A stretch of 64,000 nt of DNA from Symbioplanes lichenis (GTDB lineage Bacteria; Actinomycetota; Actinomycetes; Mycobacteriales; Micromonosporaceae). Under the pieces are notes generated by a model. The model worked only from the letters and a program-made list of their open reading frames with translations, searched no databases and had not been told where the DNA came from. Of this stretch, positions 39,807-49,116 are shown piece by piece; position 1 is the stretch's first letter, and each line of letters starts with the position of its first letter. The DNA lies in the NCBI RefSeq assembly GCF_030709675.1, contig NZ_JAUZQD010000010.1, positions 310,001 through 374,000 on the forward strand, given 5' to 3'. The translations under genes were made by a program, and so were the position numbers.

Positions 39807-40911
39807 CGTCCTGACCCGGGCCGCCGACCGCCTGCCGAAGGGGCCGACGCGCCGCCGTCTGCTGGCCGGCTCCGGGCTGGCCAGCGCCTCCCTGGCCGCG
39901 ACCGCCCTGCTGTCCGCGTGCGGCGACGACCAGGGCGAGGCGTCCACGATCGGCAATTTCCCGAAGACACCGAACTGGAAGTTCGTCTTCGTCAACCACG
40001 TGACCACGAACCCGTTCTTCACGCCCACCCAGTACGGGGCCGAGGACGCCTGCAAGCTGCTCGGCTGCTCGTACCAGTGGACGGGCTCGCAGAATTCCGT
40101 GGTGGCCGAGATGGTCAACGCCACCAACACGGCGATCAGCGGCAAGGCCGACGGCATCGCGGTGTCCGTGGTCGACAAGAGCGCGTTCCGCGGCCCGATC
40201 GATCAGGCGCTGGACGCGGGCATCCCCGTGGTCTCGTACAACGCCGACGGCGCGCGGGACGACCCCGGGAGCAACCGGCTCGCGTACATCGGGCAGGGTC
40301 TTTTCGAATCGGGTTACGCCCTTGGGCAGCGCACCTTGCAGCTGGTGCAGTCGGGCGCCGTGGCCGGCTTCATCGCCACGCCCGGTCAGCTCAACATCCA
40401 GCCGCGGATCGACGGGGCGCAGCAGGCCTTCAAGGACGCCGGCAGTGCGGTGACCTTCACCCCGGTCGCGACGAACGCCGACGTGACCAAGGGGCTGTCC
40501 ATCATCGACGCTTATGCCCAGGGGCACCCGGACCTGGCGGCGATGATCGCCGTGGACGCCGGGTCGACCCAGGCGGTCGGCCAGACCGTCAAGAAGTACG
40601 ACATGCGCGCCAAGAGCCTCAAGGCGGCGGGCGGCTTCGACCTCATCCCGGAGACGCTCGCGTCGGTCAAGAGCGGCGACCTCGACTACACGATCGACCA
40701 GCAGCCCTATTTGCAGGGCTTCCTGCCGGTCCTCTTCCTCTATCTCTACAAGATCTCGGGCGGCCTGATGTCACCGTCGCAGACCAACACCGGCCTGCTG
40801 TTCGTGACCAAGGACAACGTCACCCCCTATCAGAGTACGCAGACGAGGTACGAGGGCTCGGCGAACGCCGTCAAGCTCGTCGAACGCTCCGGCCCGATCG
40901 CGCACCCGTGA
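39799..40911 (+). CDS. sugar ABC transporter substrate-binding lipoprotein
   Basis: 370 residues. The N-terminus carries a twin-Arg-like TRRRLLAGS followed by a hydrophobic stretch and lipobox LLSAC (Cys at about 41), so it is a lipoprotein perhaps exported by Tat. The mature part is a type I periplasmic-binding fold (Peripla_BP_4): KFVFVNHVTTNPFFTP, ADGIAVSVVDKSAF, GIPVVSYNADGA, then IAVDAGSTQAVG. This class binds monosaccharides (ribose, xylose, galactose). It overlaps galM upstream and the permease downstream (GTGA). Confidence 0.93.
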   Translation: MDDVLTRAADRLPKGPTRRRLLAGSGLASASLAATALLSACGDDQGEASTIGNFPKTPNWKFVFVNHVTTNPFFTPTQYGAEDACKLLGCSYQWTGSQNSVVAEMVNATNTAISGKADGIAVSVVDKSAFRGPIDQALDAGIPVVSYNADGARDDPGSNRLAYIGQGLFESGYALGQRTLQLVQSGAVAGFIATPGQLNIQPRIDGAQQAFKDAGSAVTFTPVATNADVTKGLSIIDAYAQGHPDLAAMIAVDAGSTQAVGQTVKKYDMRAKSLKAAGGFDLIPETLASVKSGDLDYTIDQQPYLQGFLPVLFLYLYKISGGLMSPSQTNTGLLFVTKDNVTPYQSTQTRYEGSANAVKLVERSGPIAHP

Positions 40912-41912
40912 CTGCTCTCCCCGCCACGGCCTTCACGGCGGCCCGCCGCACCGGGACCTTCCTGGTGCGGTGGCGCGAGGCGAGCGTGCTCGTGGTGGCG
41001 CTCGCCATGGCCGTCTACTTCCAGACCTCGACCGACGGGGTCTTCCTCACCCACGACAACCTGCGCAACATCGCCCAGGCCACCGCGCCGGCCGCCATCG
41101 TGGCGGTGGGCATCGTCATGCTGCTCGTCAACGGCGAGATCGACCTGTCGGTCGGCGTGGTCGCGGCGCTGACCCCGTTCCTGGTGCACTACGCGGTCGA
41201 CCTCTACGGCGTCCCGGTGCTCCCGGCGCTCGTGCTCGCCGTGGCGATCGCGGCCTTCATCGGCTGGTGCAACGGTGTGATCGTCACGAAGCTGCGCGTG
41301 CCGTCGCTGGTGGCCACGCTGGGGTCGTACTACTTCCTGCTCGGGGTGCTGCTGACGACCTCGGACGCCTATCCCGCGCAGATCCCCGCGGCGGCGGCCG
41401 GGCGCATCCAGTCGGTGCTCGGCGCGGCGGACTGGGCGTCGCTGATCTGGTGCCTGGTCGTCGTCGCGCTCTTCCATGTCGTGCTCACCCGCACCCGGTG
41501 GGGCCTGCACACCATCTCCGTCGGCGGCAACCTCGTCGGGGCGACCGAGGCAGGCATCCGGGTGCACCGCATCAAGATCGGCAATTTCATGATCGCGGCC
41601 GTGCTGGGGGCGCTGGCCGGTCTGCTGGAAGCGTTCCGGATCAACAGCATCGACCCCAACATCGGCGGGGGTACGGCCCTCACGTTCACGGCCATCTCCG
41701 CCGCCGTGATCGGGGGCACCGCGCTGGCCGGCGGGTCCGGAACGGTCATCGGCGCGCTGCTCGGCGCGTTGATCCTGGCCGAGCTGCAGAACGGCTTCAA
41801 CCTCATCGGCGTCAGCGCCAACCCGTTCCAGCTGATCCTGGGCGGCGCGATCCTGCTGTCGATGATCGCCAACCAGTATCTGTCCCGGCTGCGCCGGACG
41901 GGGGCGCCGTGA
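40908..41912 (+). CDS. sugar ABC transporter permease (RbsC/XylH type)
   Basis: 334 residues from GTG 40908, overlapping the binding-protein stop. About nine or ten membrane helices; the BPD_transp_2 signature is present (VNGEIDLSVGVVAAL and TLGSYYFLLG, then VGGNLVGATEAGIRVHRIK, the loop that contacts the ATPase, and GGTALAGGSGTVIGALLGA). One permease is present, so it should work as a homodimer. The stop overlaps the ATPase start by 4 bases. Confidence 0.93.
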   Translation: MTALPATAFTAARRTGTFLVRWREASVLVVALAMAVYFQTSTDGVFLTHDNLRNIAQATAPAAIVAVGIVMLLVNGEIDLSVGVVAALTPFLVHYAVDLYGVPVLPALVLAVAIAAFIGWCNGVIVTKLRVPSLVATLGSYYFLLGVLLTTSDAYPAQIPAAAAGRIQSVLGAADWASLIWCLVVVALFHVVLTRTRWGLHTISVGGNLVGATEAGIRVHRIKIGNFMIAAVLGALAGLLEAFRINSIDPNIGGGTALTFTAISAAVIGGTALAGGSGTVIGALLGALILAELQNGFNLIGVSANPFQLILGGAILLSMIANQYLSRLRRTGAP

Positions 41913-42658
41913 GCTCACCAGCCTTGCAGGTCGAGCACGTGGCCAAGCGCTTCGGGGCGCTGACCGCGCTGCGGGACGTCACCCTGCACCTCGACCGGGG
42001 TGAGGTGCTCGGCCTTATCGGCGACAACGGCGCCGGCAAGTCGACCCTGATCAAGATCCTCTGCGGCTATCACCGCCCCGACGCCGGGCAGCTCTCCGTC
42101 GACGGCACCCCGGTCGTGCTGCGCAGCGTCGACCACGCCCGCTCGCTGGGCATCGACACCGTCTACCAGGGCCTGGCTCTGGTCAACGAACTGTCCGTCT
42201 ACCACAACATGTTCCTCAACCGGGAGCTGCGGATTGGCCCGCTGCTCGACAACCGGACCATGCGCCGCCGGGCCCGCGAGCACCTCGCGGACATGGGCGT
42301 GACCATCGGCGACGTCGGCGTCGAGGTCGCCAAGCTCTCCGGCGGGCAACGGCAGGCGATTGCCGTGGCCCGGGCCGTCTACTCCGACGCCCGCATCATT
42401 CTGCTCGACGAGCCGCTCGCCGCGATGGGCGCCAAGGAGGGCACCCAGATCCTCGACCTGATCCGGGCCCTCAAGCGCCGCGGCGACGTCTCGATCATCA
42501 TCATCGCCCACAACTACGCCCAGGTCCTCGACGTCTGCGACCGGGTCAACCTGCTCCAGCACGGCACCGTCACCTTCGACCGCCCGACGGCCGAGGTCAC
42601 CGTGGAGGAGCTGACCGACCTGGTGGTCGCCGAGTACCGCCGGGGCCGCAAGGAGTGA
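41909..42658 (+). CDS. sugar ABC transporter ATPase
   Basis: 249 residues from GTG 41909. Walker A GDNGAGKST, Q-loop VYQGLALVNELS, signature LSGGQRQ, Walker B IILLDEP and the switch His in IIAHN. Only one nucleotide-binding domain is present, whereas RbsA/XylG proteins have two in tandem, so it should act as a homodimer as in the FrcA/XylG-short group. It is the last transport gene; gerW follows after 5 bases with its own strong ribosome-binding site overlapping this gene's end. Confidence 0.94.
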   Translation: MSSPALQVEHVAKRFGALTALRDVTLHLDRGEVLGLIGDNGAGKSTLIKILCGYHRPDAGQLSVDGTPVVLRSVDHARSLGIDTVYQGLALVNELSVYHNMFLNRELRIGPLLDNRTMRRRAREHLADMGVTIGDVGVEVAKLSGGQRQAIAVARAVYSDARIILLDEPLAAMGAKEGTQILDLIRALKRRGDVSIIIIAHNYAQVLDVCDRVNLLQHGTVTFDRPTAEVTVEELTDLVVAEYRRGRKE

Positions 42659-42663
42659 TCACC

Positions 42664-43092
42664 ATGTCCGCATCTGTTCTCGACACCCTGCGTCAGTCGG
42701 CCGAGAGCGGCGCGACCGGGCGCGTCTTCGGCGAGCCGGTCGCCCAGGACGGCGTCGTCCTGCTGCCCGTGGCCAAGGTCGGCTACGGCTACGGCGGCGG
42801 GTCCGGCTCGGGCCCTTCGCCGTCCGGCGACCATCGCGACGCCGAAGGCGGGGGCGGCGGATTCGGCGCCTCGGGCCGGGGGCTGGGCGTCTTCGTCCTC
42901 GACAAGGGGCAGGTGACGTGGCGTCCCGCCGTGGACGTGAACCGGGCCATCCTCGGCGGGCAGATTCTGGTCGGGGTCGCGCTGGTGATCGCCGGGGTCG
43001 TCCTCCGGGGCCGTTCGGGTGGCCGTCCGGGCAAGCGGCCGCACGGCCGGCGCCACGGTCATGGCTTGCGGGCTCGCCGGCACCACGGCTGA
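42664..43092 (+). CDS. GerW/YtfJ-family sporulation protein
   Basis: 142 residues from ATG 42664, eight bases after a perfect AAGGAG. GerW features: TGRVFGEPVAQDGVVLLPVAKVGYG at the N-terminus, seen here as VVLLPVAKVGYGYGGG, a Gly-rich loop and GLGVFVLDKGQVTWRPAVD, followed by one membrane segment (about 97-113) and a His/Arg-rich tail. In Bacillus the homologue helps cortex lysis during spore germination; in actinobacteria related proteins are common in spore formers. It runs out of the sugar operon and may be transcribed with it. Confidence 0.87.
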   Translation: MSASVLDTLRQSAESGATGRVFGEPVAQDGVVLLPVAKVGYGYGGGSGSGPSPSGDHRDAEGGGGGFGASGRGLGVFVLDKGQVTWRPAVDVNRAILGGQILVGVALVIAGVVLRGRSGGRPGKRPHGRRHGHGLRARRHHG

Positions 43093-43227
43093 GGCGGTTG
43101 CTCGCGGCGCCGGTGACAGGTTCGGGCGCCCCTGGCCGTACGGCACAGCATGTCCGCGGAGACCCATGGCGCAGATGCCGGGAAAACGGCGTCTCCGCAC
43201 CGGGTCATCGAGGTGGTCCAATGTGTC

Positions 43228-44709
43228 ATGCGACGTGGCCTGAGCGTGCTGTTGTCCTTGGTCGTCGGGGTCGCCGTCGTGGCGGTGCCGTCGGCCGCCG
43301 CCGCGGTAACTTGGGGGCCCTGCGTCGACGGTCCCGCCCGGATGGTGTGCGCCACCGTGCGGGTGCCGGTCGACTGGTCCCGGCCGCGCGGGGAGACGGT
43401 GGGCATCGCCGTGGCGAAGCTGCCGGCCACCGGGCGCCGGATCGGGTCGCTGGTCGTCAATCCGGGCGGGCCCGGCGGGTCCGGGGTGGACATGGCCGCG
43501 AATGCCGAGGCGCGGTTCTCGGCGGAGCTGACCGCCGGCTTCGACATCGTCGGGTTCGATCCGCGCGGGCAGGGGCGCAGCCACACGTACGTGTGCGATG
43601 TGGACCTGGTCGACCGGCAGATCGACCTGCTCGTGCCCGCGAGCGCGGCGGACTTCGCGGCGCTGCTCGACGCCAACCGAGCCCTCGGGCGGAACTGCGA
43701 GGAGCTGACGGGCCGGCTGGCGCGGCACATGGACACGGCGAGCGTGGCGCGGGACGTGGACGCGATCCGCGCGGCGCTGGGCGAGCGGACGATCAGCTAC
43801 TACGGCGTCTCGTACGGGACGATGATCGGGCAGCAGTACGCCGAGCTCTTCCCGCACCGGCTGCGCGCCCTGGCGCTCGACTCGAGCATGGACCACTCGC
43901 TCGGCATCCGGGACTACCAGGTGTGGGAGACGCGGGCCCAGGAGGGGGCGTTCCTGCGGTTCGCCGCGTGGTGCGAGCGGACCGCGGACTGCGCGCTGCA
44001 CGACGAGGACGTGGTAGCGCTCTACGACGGGCTGGTCGAGCGGGCGGCGGCGGGCGAGCTGGTGTTCTTCCCGGGCACCGAGGCCGAACGCGTGCCCACG
44101 CCGACGGACCTCGCCGGGCTGCTGTTCAGCTCCATGTACGACCCCGCCGACTGGTTCACCCTCGCCCGCTCGCTGCGGCAGCTCGACGAGGAGGGCGTGC
44201 TGCTCCCGGCCGTCCGGGGGCGCGGCGAGCCCGTTCCGTACGGCTACCAGCCCGTGATGTGCCAGGACTTCCGCTTCGATCTGCGGTCGTACGCCGAGCT
44301 GGCGCGGCTCGAACGGGACCTGTGGCGGCTCGCCCCGCACGCCGGCCCGAGCGCGCTCGCCTGGTCGGATCTGACCGGCTGTCAGCGCTGGCCGGGACCG
44401 GTCGTGAACCCGCCGCACCGGCTCGTGGCGTCGCCGTCGTTGCCGCCGATCCTCATGACGAACAGCCGGTACGACGTGGCTACCCCGTACCAGTGGGCGC
44501 GGCACCTGGCCGCCCAGCTCCCCAGCGCGACGTTGCTGACCTATGACGGTGTGGGGCACGGGAACTATCGGCTGAGCTCGTGTGCGCGGGCTGCTGTGGA
44601 CGCGTACCTGCTGACTTTGCGGTTGCCCCGTCAGGGGAAGCATTGCCCGGCTATCTATCCCACTGCGTCGTTGGCGGCCGCGGGATCGGTTCGGCCGCTC
44701 ACGCGGTGA
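43228..44709 (+). CDS. secreted S33 tripeptidyl aminopeptidase-like hydrolase
   Basis: 493 residues from ATG 43228, chosen because the signal peptide (RRGLSVLLSLVVGVAVVAVP, ending SAAAA) starts right there; ATG 43150 would put 26 extra residues before it. Alpha/beta-hydrolase fold: oxyanion loop NPGGPGGSG, nucleophile Ser195 in GVSYGT, Asp in SRYDVATP and His in GVGHGNY, with a TAP-like C-terminal domain. Cys pairs suggest disulfides. Such enzymes remove tripeptides or release amino acids outside the cell. It overlaps the convergent sigma gene by 11 bases. Confidence 0.93.
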   Translation: MRRGLSVLLSLVVGVAVVAVPSAAAAVTWGPCVDGPARMVCATVRVPVDWSRPRGETVGIAVAKLPATGRRIGSLVVNPGGPGGSGVDMAANAEARFSAELTAGFDIVGFDPRGQGRSHTYVCDVDLVDRQIDLLVPASAADFAALLDANRALGRNCEELTGRLARHMDTASVARDVDAIRAALGERTISYYGVSYGTMIGQQYAELFPHRLRALALDSSMDHSLGIRDYQVWETRAQEGAFLRFAAWCERTADCALHDEDVVALYDGLVERAAAGELVFFPGTEAERVPTPTDLAGLLFSSMYDPADWFTLARSLRQLDEEGVLLPAVRGRGEPVPYGYQPVMCQDFRFDLRSYAELARLERDLWRLAPHAGPSALAWSDLTGCQRWPGPVVNPPHRLVASPSLPPILMTNSRYDVATPYQWARHLAAQLPSATLLTYDGVGHGNYRLSSCARAAVDAYLLTLRLPRQGKHCPAIYPTASLAAAGSVRPLTR

Positions 44710-45241
44710 GGTGTTCCCCCAGCAGGCGGAGGGCGTGGCGGAGGCGCCACTTCGCCGTGCCCTCCGGGATGCCGAGGGCCTGCGCGACCTGCCGATAGGT
44801 CAGCCCGTCGTAGTAGGCGAGCAGCACGGCCCGCCGATGCGTCTCGGGCAGCTCGGCGACGGCCTGGCGGACCTCCTTGGCGGCGGCGGTGGCGAGCAGG
44901 TGGTCCTCGACGCACTGCGGCTCCGGGACGGGCATGACGACGTGGACGCTCGCCTGGGTGGTCCGGCGGCGCAGCCAGTCGATGCCCCGGCGGCGGGCGA
45001 CGAGACACAGCCAGCCGCGCAGGGTGGCGCGGCCCGGGTCGAAGCGCTCGGGCCGGGTCCACAGCTCGACGAAGACGTCCTGGGTGATGTCCTCGGCGGT
45101 GCCGCGGTCGCCGGTCATGCGCAGCGCGACGCCGTAGACGAGCGAGCTGTGGGTGTCGTACGCCTCGGCCAGGCACTCGTCGGAGCCGGCGATCAGCCCC
45201 TCGCGCAGCCGCACGTCGTCCGATTCCGGCAGCGTGCGCAT
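44699..45241 (-). CDS. ECF sigma factor (SigK/RpoE-like)
   Basis: 180 residues from ATG 45241, one base after the upstream stop; GTG 45250 is an alternative. Region 2 (about 20-90) shows AEAYDTHSSLVYGVALRMTG and DITQDVFVELW, then RGWLCLVARRRGIDWLRRR. Region 4 (about 120-172) shows LPETHRRAVLLAYYDGLTYR and IPEGTAKWRLRHAL. Close to the SigK/SigL type that is usually held by a zinc anti-sigma factor. The gene directly upstream encodes that partner, a reversal of the common sigma-first order. The regulon is unknown. Confidence 0.92.
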   Translation of the reverse strand: MRTLPESDDVRLREGLIAGSDECLAEAYDTHSSLVYGVALRMTGDRGTAEDITQDVFVELWTRPERFDPGRATLRGWLCLVARRRGIDWLRRRTTQASVHVVMPVPEPQCVEDHLLATAAAKEVRQAVAELPETHRRAVLLAYYDGLTYRQVAQALGIPEGTAKWRLRHALRLLGEHLTA

Positions 45242-45242
45242 G

Positions 45243-46202
45243 TCAGTCACAGCCCATCGTGGCGGCCACGGCGAGGAAGTCGCCCGCGGCGGTGGCGTCC
45301 CCGGTGACGACGGCGTCCGGAGCACTGACCCGGCCCGCCAGCAGCCGGCAGAAGACGGCGGCGGGGAGTTCGATCCGGGCGACCACATCGGAGTTCGTAC
45401 CCGGGGCGAGGGGTGCCTCCCGGGAGCCGCCGCCGGGGCCGGTCAGGACCAGGTCGATCGCCCGGCCCGGGTGGGCCCGGCCGGCGGCGGCCAGGGCGGC
45501 GGGGAGCAGGCGCAACGCGAAGGTCACGATGGCGGCCAGCGGCTCCGCGCCCGGATCGCGCGGCGGCAGGTGCAGCACCCGGCGTACGTCCTCGGCGTGT
45601 ATCCACGTCTCGAAGCCCCGTTGGACCAGGGCCTCGCGCAGCGGCCGCTCGACGACCCGGCGCCCGGCCAGCCGCACCGGGCGGTCCAGGAGGCGCCCGT
45701 CGGTCCGGTCGATCCGCTCGATCAGGGCGCCGGCCTGCTGCCGCCAGTGCCGGTGCACGTCCGCCGGGGGCGCGCCCGGGCCCAGCGGCGGGGTGTCCAG
45801 GCCGGCGGCGGTGGCGACCAGCTCGTCGTTGCCGTACAGGTGCTCCATCAGGCGGCGCACCGAGGGGTGCGGGCGCGACGGCAGCTGCCAGAGCGGCAGG
45901 GAGAGGTCGCCCAGCAGGCCGTCCAGCTCGGCGACCTGCGCCCGATAGAAATCGGTCAAACTGCGGCTGCCGGCGGGACGCGCCGCGCGGGCGGCCGCCA
46001 GGACCCGGGCGCGCAGGGCGGGCGCCGGGGCCCGGGCCGTCGACACGCCGAGCCATTCGGCCGGGCGCCGCAGCGTGGCGATCTCGCCCGCGCAGGTCGC
46101 GCAGCCGTCCGCGTGCTCGGCGACCTGCCGCGCCTCCTCCGGCGAGCAGGCCTCGAGGACGTACGCGCCGAGCAGGTCACCGGCGTGCCAGTCATCCACC
46201 AT
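45243..46202 (-). CDS. zinc-finger anti-sigma factor fused to an MDMPI (mycothiol-dependent) domain
   Basis: 319 residues from ATG 46202 (GTG 46208 also possible). The N-terminal zinc anti-sigma domain (about 1-60) has EHADGCATCAGE, the His-x3-Cys-x2-Cys motif, preceded by GAYVLEACSPEEARQ. From about 80 to 240 it is a DinB/MDMPI-N domain: DFYRAQVAELDGLL, HPSVRRLMEHLYGNDELV and RGFETWIHAEDVRRVL, with His residues for a metal site. An MDMPI-C/SCP2-like tail follows. MDMPI enzymes use mycothiol, so the fusion suggests thiol or redox control of the adjacent sigma factor. No membrane segment is present, so it acts in the cytosol. Confidence 0.9.
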   Translation of the reverse strand: MVDDWHAGDLLGAYVLEACSPEEARQVAEHADGCATCAGEIATLRRPAEWLGVSTARAPAPALRARVLAAARAARPAGSRSLTDFYRAQVAELDGLLGDLSLPLWQLPSRPHPSVRRLMEHLYGNDELVATAAGLDTPPLGPGAPPADVHRHWRQQAGALIERIDRTDGRLLDRPVRLAGRRVVERPLREALVQRGFETWIHAEDVRRVLHLPPRDPGAEPLAAIVTFALRLLPAALAAAGRAHPGRAIDLVLTGPGGGSREAPLAPGTNSDVVARIELPAAVFCRLLAGRVSAPDAVVTGDATAAGDFLAVAATMGCD

Positions 46203-46317
46203 CGCCACAGGCTCGCAGCTCGCGGGCCCGGGGCGTGTCAGCTACCCGACGCGGCGGCCGGATCGCCGTCCGGAGACGCCGTCCGTGCGAAACCCCGGGC
46301 GAGGAGAGGAGCTTGTC

Positions 46318-49059
46318 ATGTGGCATTCGCGGGTGGCGATGGCTGCCGTGGGGGTTCTCGTCGCCGGGCTGGTGTCCGGCGGGCGGGCTGATTCCGCTGA
46401 AATCGGTTCCGGGGGGATTCCGGGGCTGCGGGGCGGCGGGGCGGTGACGCGGGATGCCTCCGGGGTTCCGCACGTCACGGCCGCCGACCCGCGCGACTTG
46501 TTCTACCTGCAGGGCTGGGCGCACGCCGACGACCGGCTGTTCCAGATGGACGTGTCACGCCGGCGGGGATCCGGCACGCTGGCGGAGCTGCTGGGCGCGA
46601 GCGCGCTGCCCGCCGACGTGCAGATGCGGACCCTCGGCCTGCGGCGGGCGGCCGAGCGCGGGCTCGGCGTGCTGTCCGGCGCGACCCGCCAGGCCCTTTC
46701 CGCGTACGCCGAAGGGGTCAACGCCTGGATCGCGCACCACCAGCTGCCGGGGCAGTACGCGGCTGTGCAGGTCAGCCAGGTCGCGCCCTGGACCGTCACG
46801 GACAGTCTCGTGGTGCTGAAAGCGCTTGCCTTCAGCCTGTCGTTCGACCTCGACATCGACCGGACGACAGCGGTTCGCGCGTACGACGCCGCGGGGCGGG
46901 ACGGGCAGACCGCGGTGTTCCAGGATCTTTTCCCCTTCGCGCCGTTCACCGGCGCCTCCCCGGTCGCGGACGCCGGGGCGCCGGTGGCCGGCGGTTCCGG
47001 TCGCGGCGGGCGGACGCCGGACATCGAGCCCGTCCGCCTGCCGTCCGGGGTCGCCCGGATGGCCTCCGGCTATCTGGCCCGGGCCTCGCGGGTGCCGCTG
47101 ATCGAACAGGCGCTCAACCGGAGTGGTGACCGCGGTTCCAACGCGTGGGTCATCAGCGGGCGGCACACCGCTTCGGGACGGCCGATCCTCGCCAGTGATC
47201 CGCATCTGGGGCTTGAGACCCCGGCTGTCTTCCATCCGATCGATCTGCGTGGTGCGGGGTTCGATGTGCGCGGCGACAGCCTGCCCGGCTCGCCGTTCGT
47301 GATTCTGGGGCAGAACAGGCAGATCGCGTACGCGGCGACGCAGCACCTGATGGACGTGACCGACACGTACGTGGAGCAGATCCGCCCCGACGCGTCCTCG
47401 CCGAGCGGGCTGTCCTCGGTGTACCGGAACAAACGGGAACCGGTGCTGGCTATTCCCGAAACGTTCCGGGTGAACGCGCGGACGCCGGGACAGCGTGACG
47501 CGATCAGTGTCGTGCCGCCGGGCGGGGCGATCCCGGCGCGGACTCTGATCGTGCCGCGCCGCAACAACGGGCCGCTGCTGACGGTCGACTCGGCGGCGGG
47601 GACGGCGTTGTCGGTGCAGTACACCGGGTTCTCGGGTACGGGCGAGCTGGAGGCCTTCCGGCTCTTCAATCTGGCGCGCGACGTGAACGATTTCCGGGCG
47701 GCGTTGCAGCATTTCGACGTCGGTGGTCAGCATTTCGTCTATGCCGATGTGCGGGGGACGATCGCCTACTTCACGCAGGCCGAGGTGCCTGTGCGGGAGG
47801 ACTTGCAGGCCGGCCGGGTGTCGGGCAACCCGCCTTATCTGCTGCGGGACGGGACCGGGGGCAACGAATGGCTGCCGGTGCGGCATCGGCAGCCGCATCA
47901 GGCCGTGCCGTACGAGATCGTGCCGTTCGCCGAGTTCCCCCGGACGGTGAACCCGCCGGCGGGCTTCGTGGTGTCGGCGAACAACGACCCGACCCGGAAC
48001 TCGTTCGACAACGACGTGCTGAACGAGGTGCGGCCCGGAGGCGGGATCGCGTACCTCGGCTTCTTCCACAACGGCTTCCGGGGCGGGCGCCTCACCGAGC
48101 TGGTCCGGGCCGCGGTGAAACGCGGTGGAATCGGTTCCAGTGATGTCACCGCGATGCAGGCCGACGTGACCGCGGTCGACGCCCGGTACTTCACCCGGGT
48201 CGTCACCGCCGCCCTGGCCCGCGCGCGGACCAGCACCACGCCGGCGCTGCGCGAGCTCGCGGGCGACGACCGGATCGTGGCGGCGGCCGGGCGCCTGGGC
48301 CGGTGGGACCACACGTATCCGACCGGCATCCCCGAGGGCTACGACGCCTCGGACAGCGGGAACCGGCTCCAGCAGCCGTCAGCGCGGGAGATCGACGCCA
48401 GCGTGGCGGCCACGATCTACGTGCTGTGGCGGGGCCGGTTCGTGACCGAGGTGCTCGACCGGCATGTCCCCGGGCTGCCCGCCTCCGGCGACTTCCACGC
48501 GATGCAGGCGGTGAAGCGGCTGCTGGACGACTTCGGCGCGCGGCACGGGGTGGGACGCTCGGGAATCGATTTCTTCGCCGTTCCCGGGATCGCCGACGCA
48601 GCCGACCGCCGGGACTTCCTCGTGCTGAAGAGCCTCGGTGACGCGCTCACGCTGGCGGCGGGCGAGGCCTTCGCGCCGGCGTTCGGGCGGTCGGCGGACC
48701 AGCGGGACTACCGGTGGGGGAAGCTGCACCGGATCACGCTGGCCTCGCCGCTCGGAGCGCCGTACTCGATCCCGTCCGCCGGGAACCGGTTCCAGCCGCC
48801 GTTGCCGGGCCTCTCCGGAGTGCCGGTCGACGGTGGCGCCAACGTGCCGGACGTGGCGGGCCATCCGCTGCGCTCCGACGCCCCGGAGAAGTTCACCGGC
48901 AGCCTGGTCCCGGCGCGCCGCTTCGTGGCCGTGGCGACGCCGTCGGGCTGGAGGTCGGTGAACGCCTTGGCCGGCGGGGTGAGCGAGGAGCTGGGCAGCC
49001 CGTTGGAGCAGAACCTGCTGCGGGGGTGGCTGGCCAACGACACGTACCCGGTGGGGTGA
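46318..49059 (+). CDS. secreted penicillin acylase-family (Ntn) amidase
   Basis: 913 residues from ATG 46318 after gaggagaggag. Signal peptide about 1-27. The alpha chain includes DASGVPHVTAADPRDLFY and GWAHADDRLFQMD. Self-cleavage is expected before Ser274 in DRGSNAWV, which becomes the beta-chain nucleophile; SANNDPT and other beta-chain motifs follow. Family members hydrolyse penicillins, acyl-homoserine lactones or acyl-peptides; the substrate cannot be read from sequence. It is divergent from the anti-sigma operon with a 115-base gap. Two GGAAYCGGTTCC 12-mers (48127, 48782) and one near match (46399) lie inside. Confidence 0.95.
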   Translation: MWHSRVAMAAVGVLVAGLVSGGRADSAEIGSGGIPGLRGGGAVTRDASGVPHVTAADPRDLFYLQGWAHADDRLFQMDVSRRRGSGTLAELLGASALPADVQMRTLGLRRAAERGLGVLSGATRQALSAYAEGVNAWIAHHQLPGQYAAVQVSQVAPWTVTDSLVVLKALAFSLSFDLDIDRTTAVRAYDAAGRDGQTAVFQDLFPFAPFTGASPVADAGAPVAGGSGRGGRTPDIEPVRLPSGVARMASGYLARASRVPLIEQALNRSGDRGSNAWVISGRHTASGRPILASDPHLGLETPAVFHPIDLRGAGFDVRGDSLPGSPFVILGQNRQIAYAATQHLMDVTDTYVEQIRPDASSPSGLSSVYRNKREPVLAIPETFRVNARTPGQRDAISVVPPGGAIPARTLIVPRRNNGPLLTVDSAAGTALSVQYTGFSGTGELEAFRLFNLARDVNDFRAALQHFDVGGQHFVYADVRGTIAYFTQAEVPVREDLQAGRVSGNPPYLLRDGTGGNEWLPVRHRQPHQAVPYEIVPFAEFPRTVNPPAGFVVSANNDPTRNSFDNDVLNEVRPGGGIAYLGFFHNGFRGGRLTELVRAAVKRGGIGSSDVTAMQADVTAVDARYFTRVVTAALARARTSTTPALRELAGDDRIVAAAGRLGRWDHTYPTGIPEGYDASDSGNRLQQPSAREIDASVAATIYVLWRGRFVTEVLDRHVPGLPASGDFHAMQAVKRLLDDFGARHGVGRSGIDFFAVPGIADAADRRDFLVLKSLGDALTLAAGEAFAPAFGRSADQRDYRWGKLHRITLASPLGAPYSIPSAGNRFQPPLPGLSGVPVDGGANVPDVAGHPLRSDAPEKFTGSLVPARRFVAVATPSGWRSVNALAGGVSEELGSPLEQNLLRGWLANDTYPVG

Positions 49060-49062
49060 GAG

Positions 49063-49088
49063 AGCGCGCGGGCTTCGGTCCGCGCGCT
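49063..49088 (+). terminator. terminator after the acylase gene
   Basis: AGCGCGCGG (49063-49071) pairs exactly with CCGCGCGCT (49080-49088) around an 8-base loop containing TTCGG, followed by the T-rich tgcctttctg. It starts 3 bases after the stop and can serve the convergent SDR gene as well. Confidence 0.75.
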
Positions 49089-49116
49089 TGCCTTTCTGAC
49101 GCTGCTCGTCGGGCGG

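Noticed and set aside
40300..40320. ttttcgaatcgggtt, similar to a tRNA T-arm
   Set aside because: It lies in the sugar-binding-protein gene and no acceptor or anticodon arms surround it. No tRNA was found in the window.
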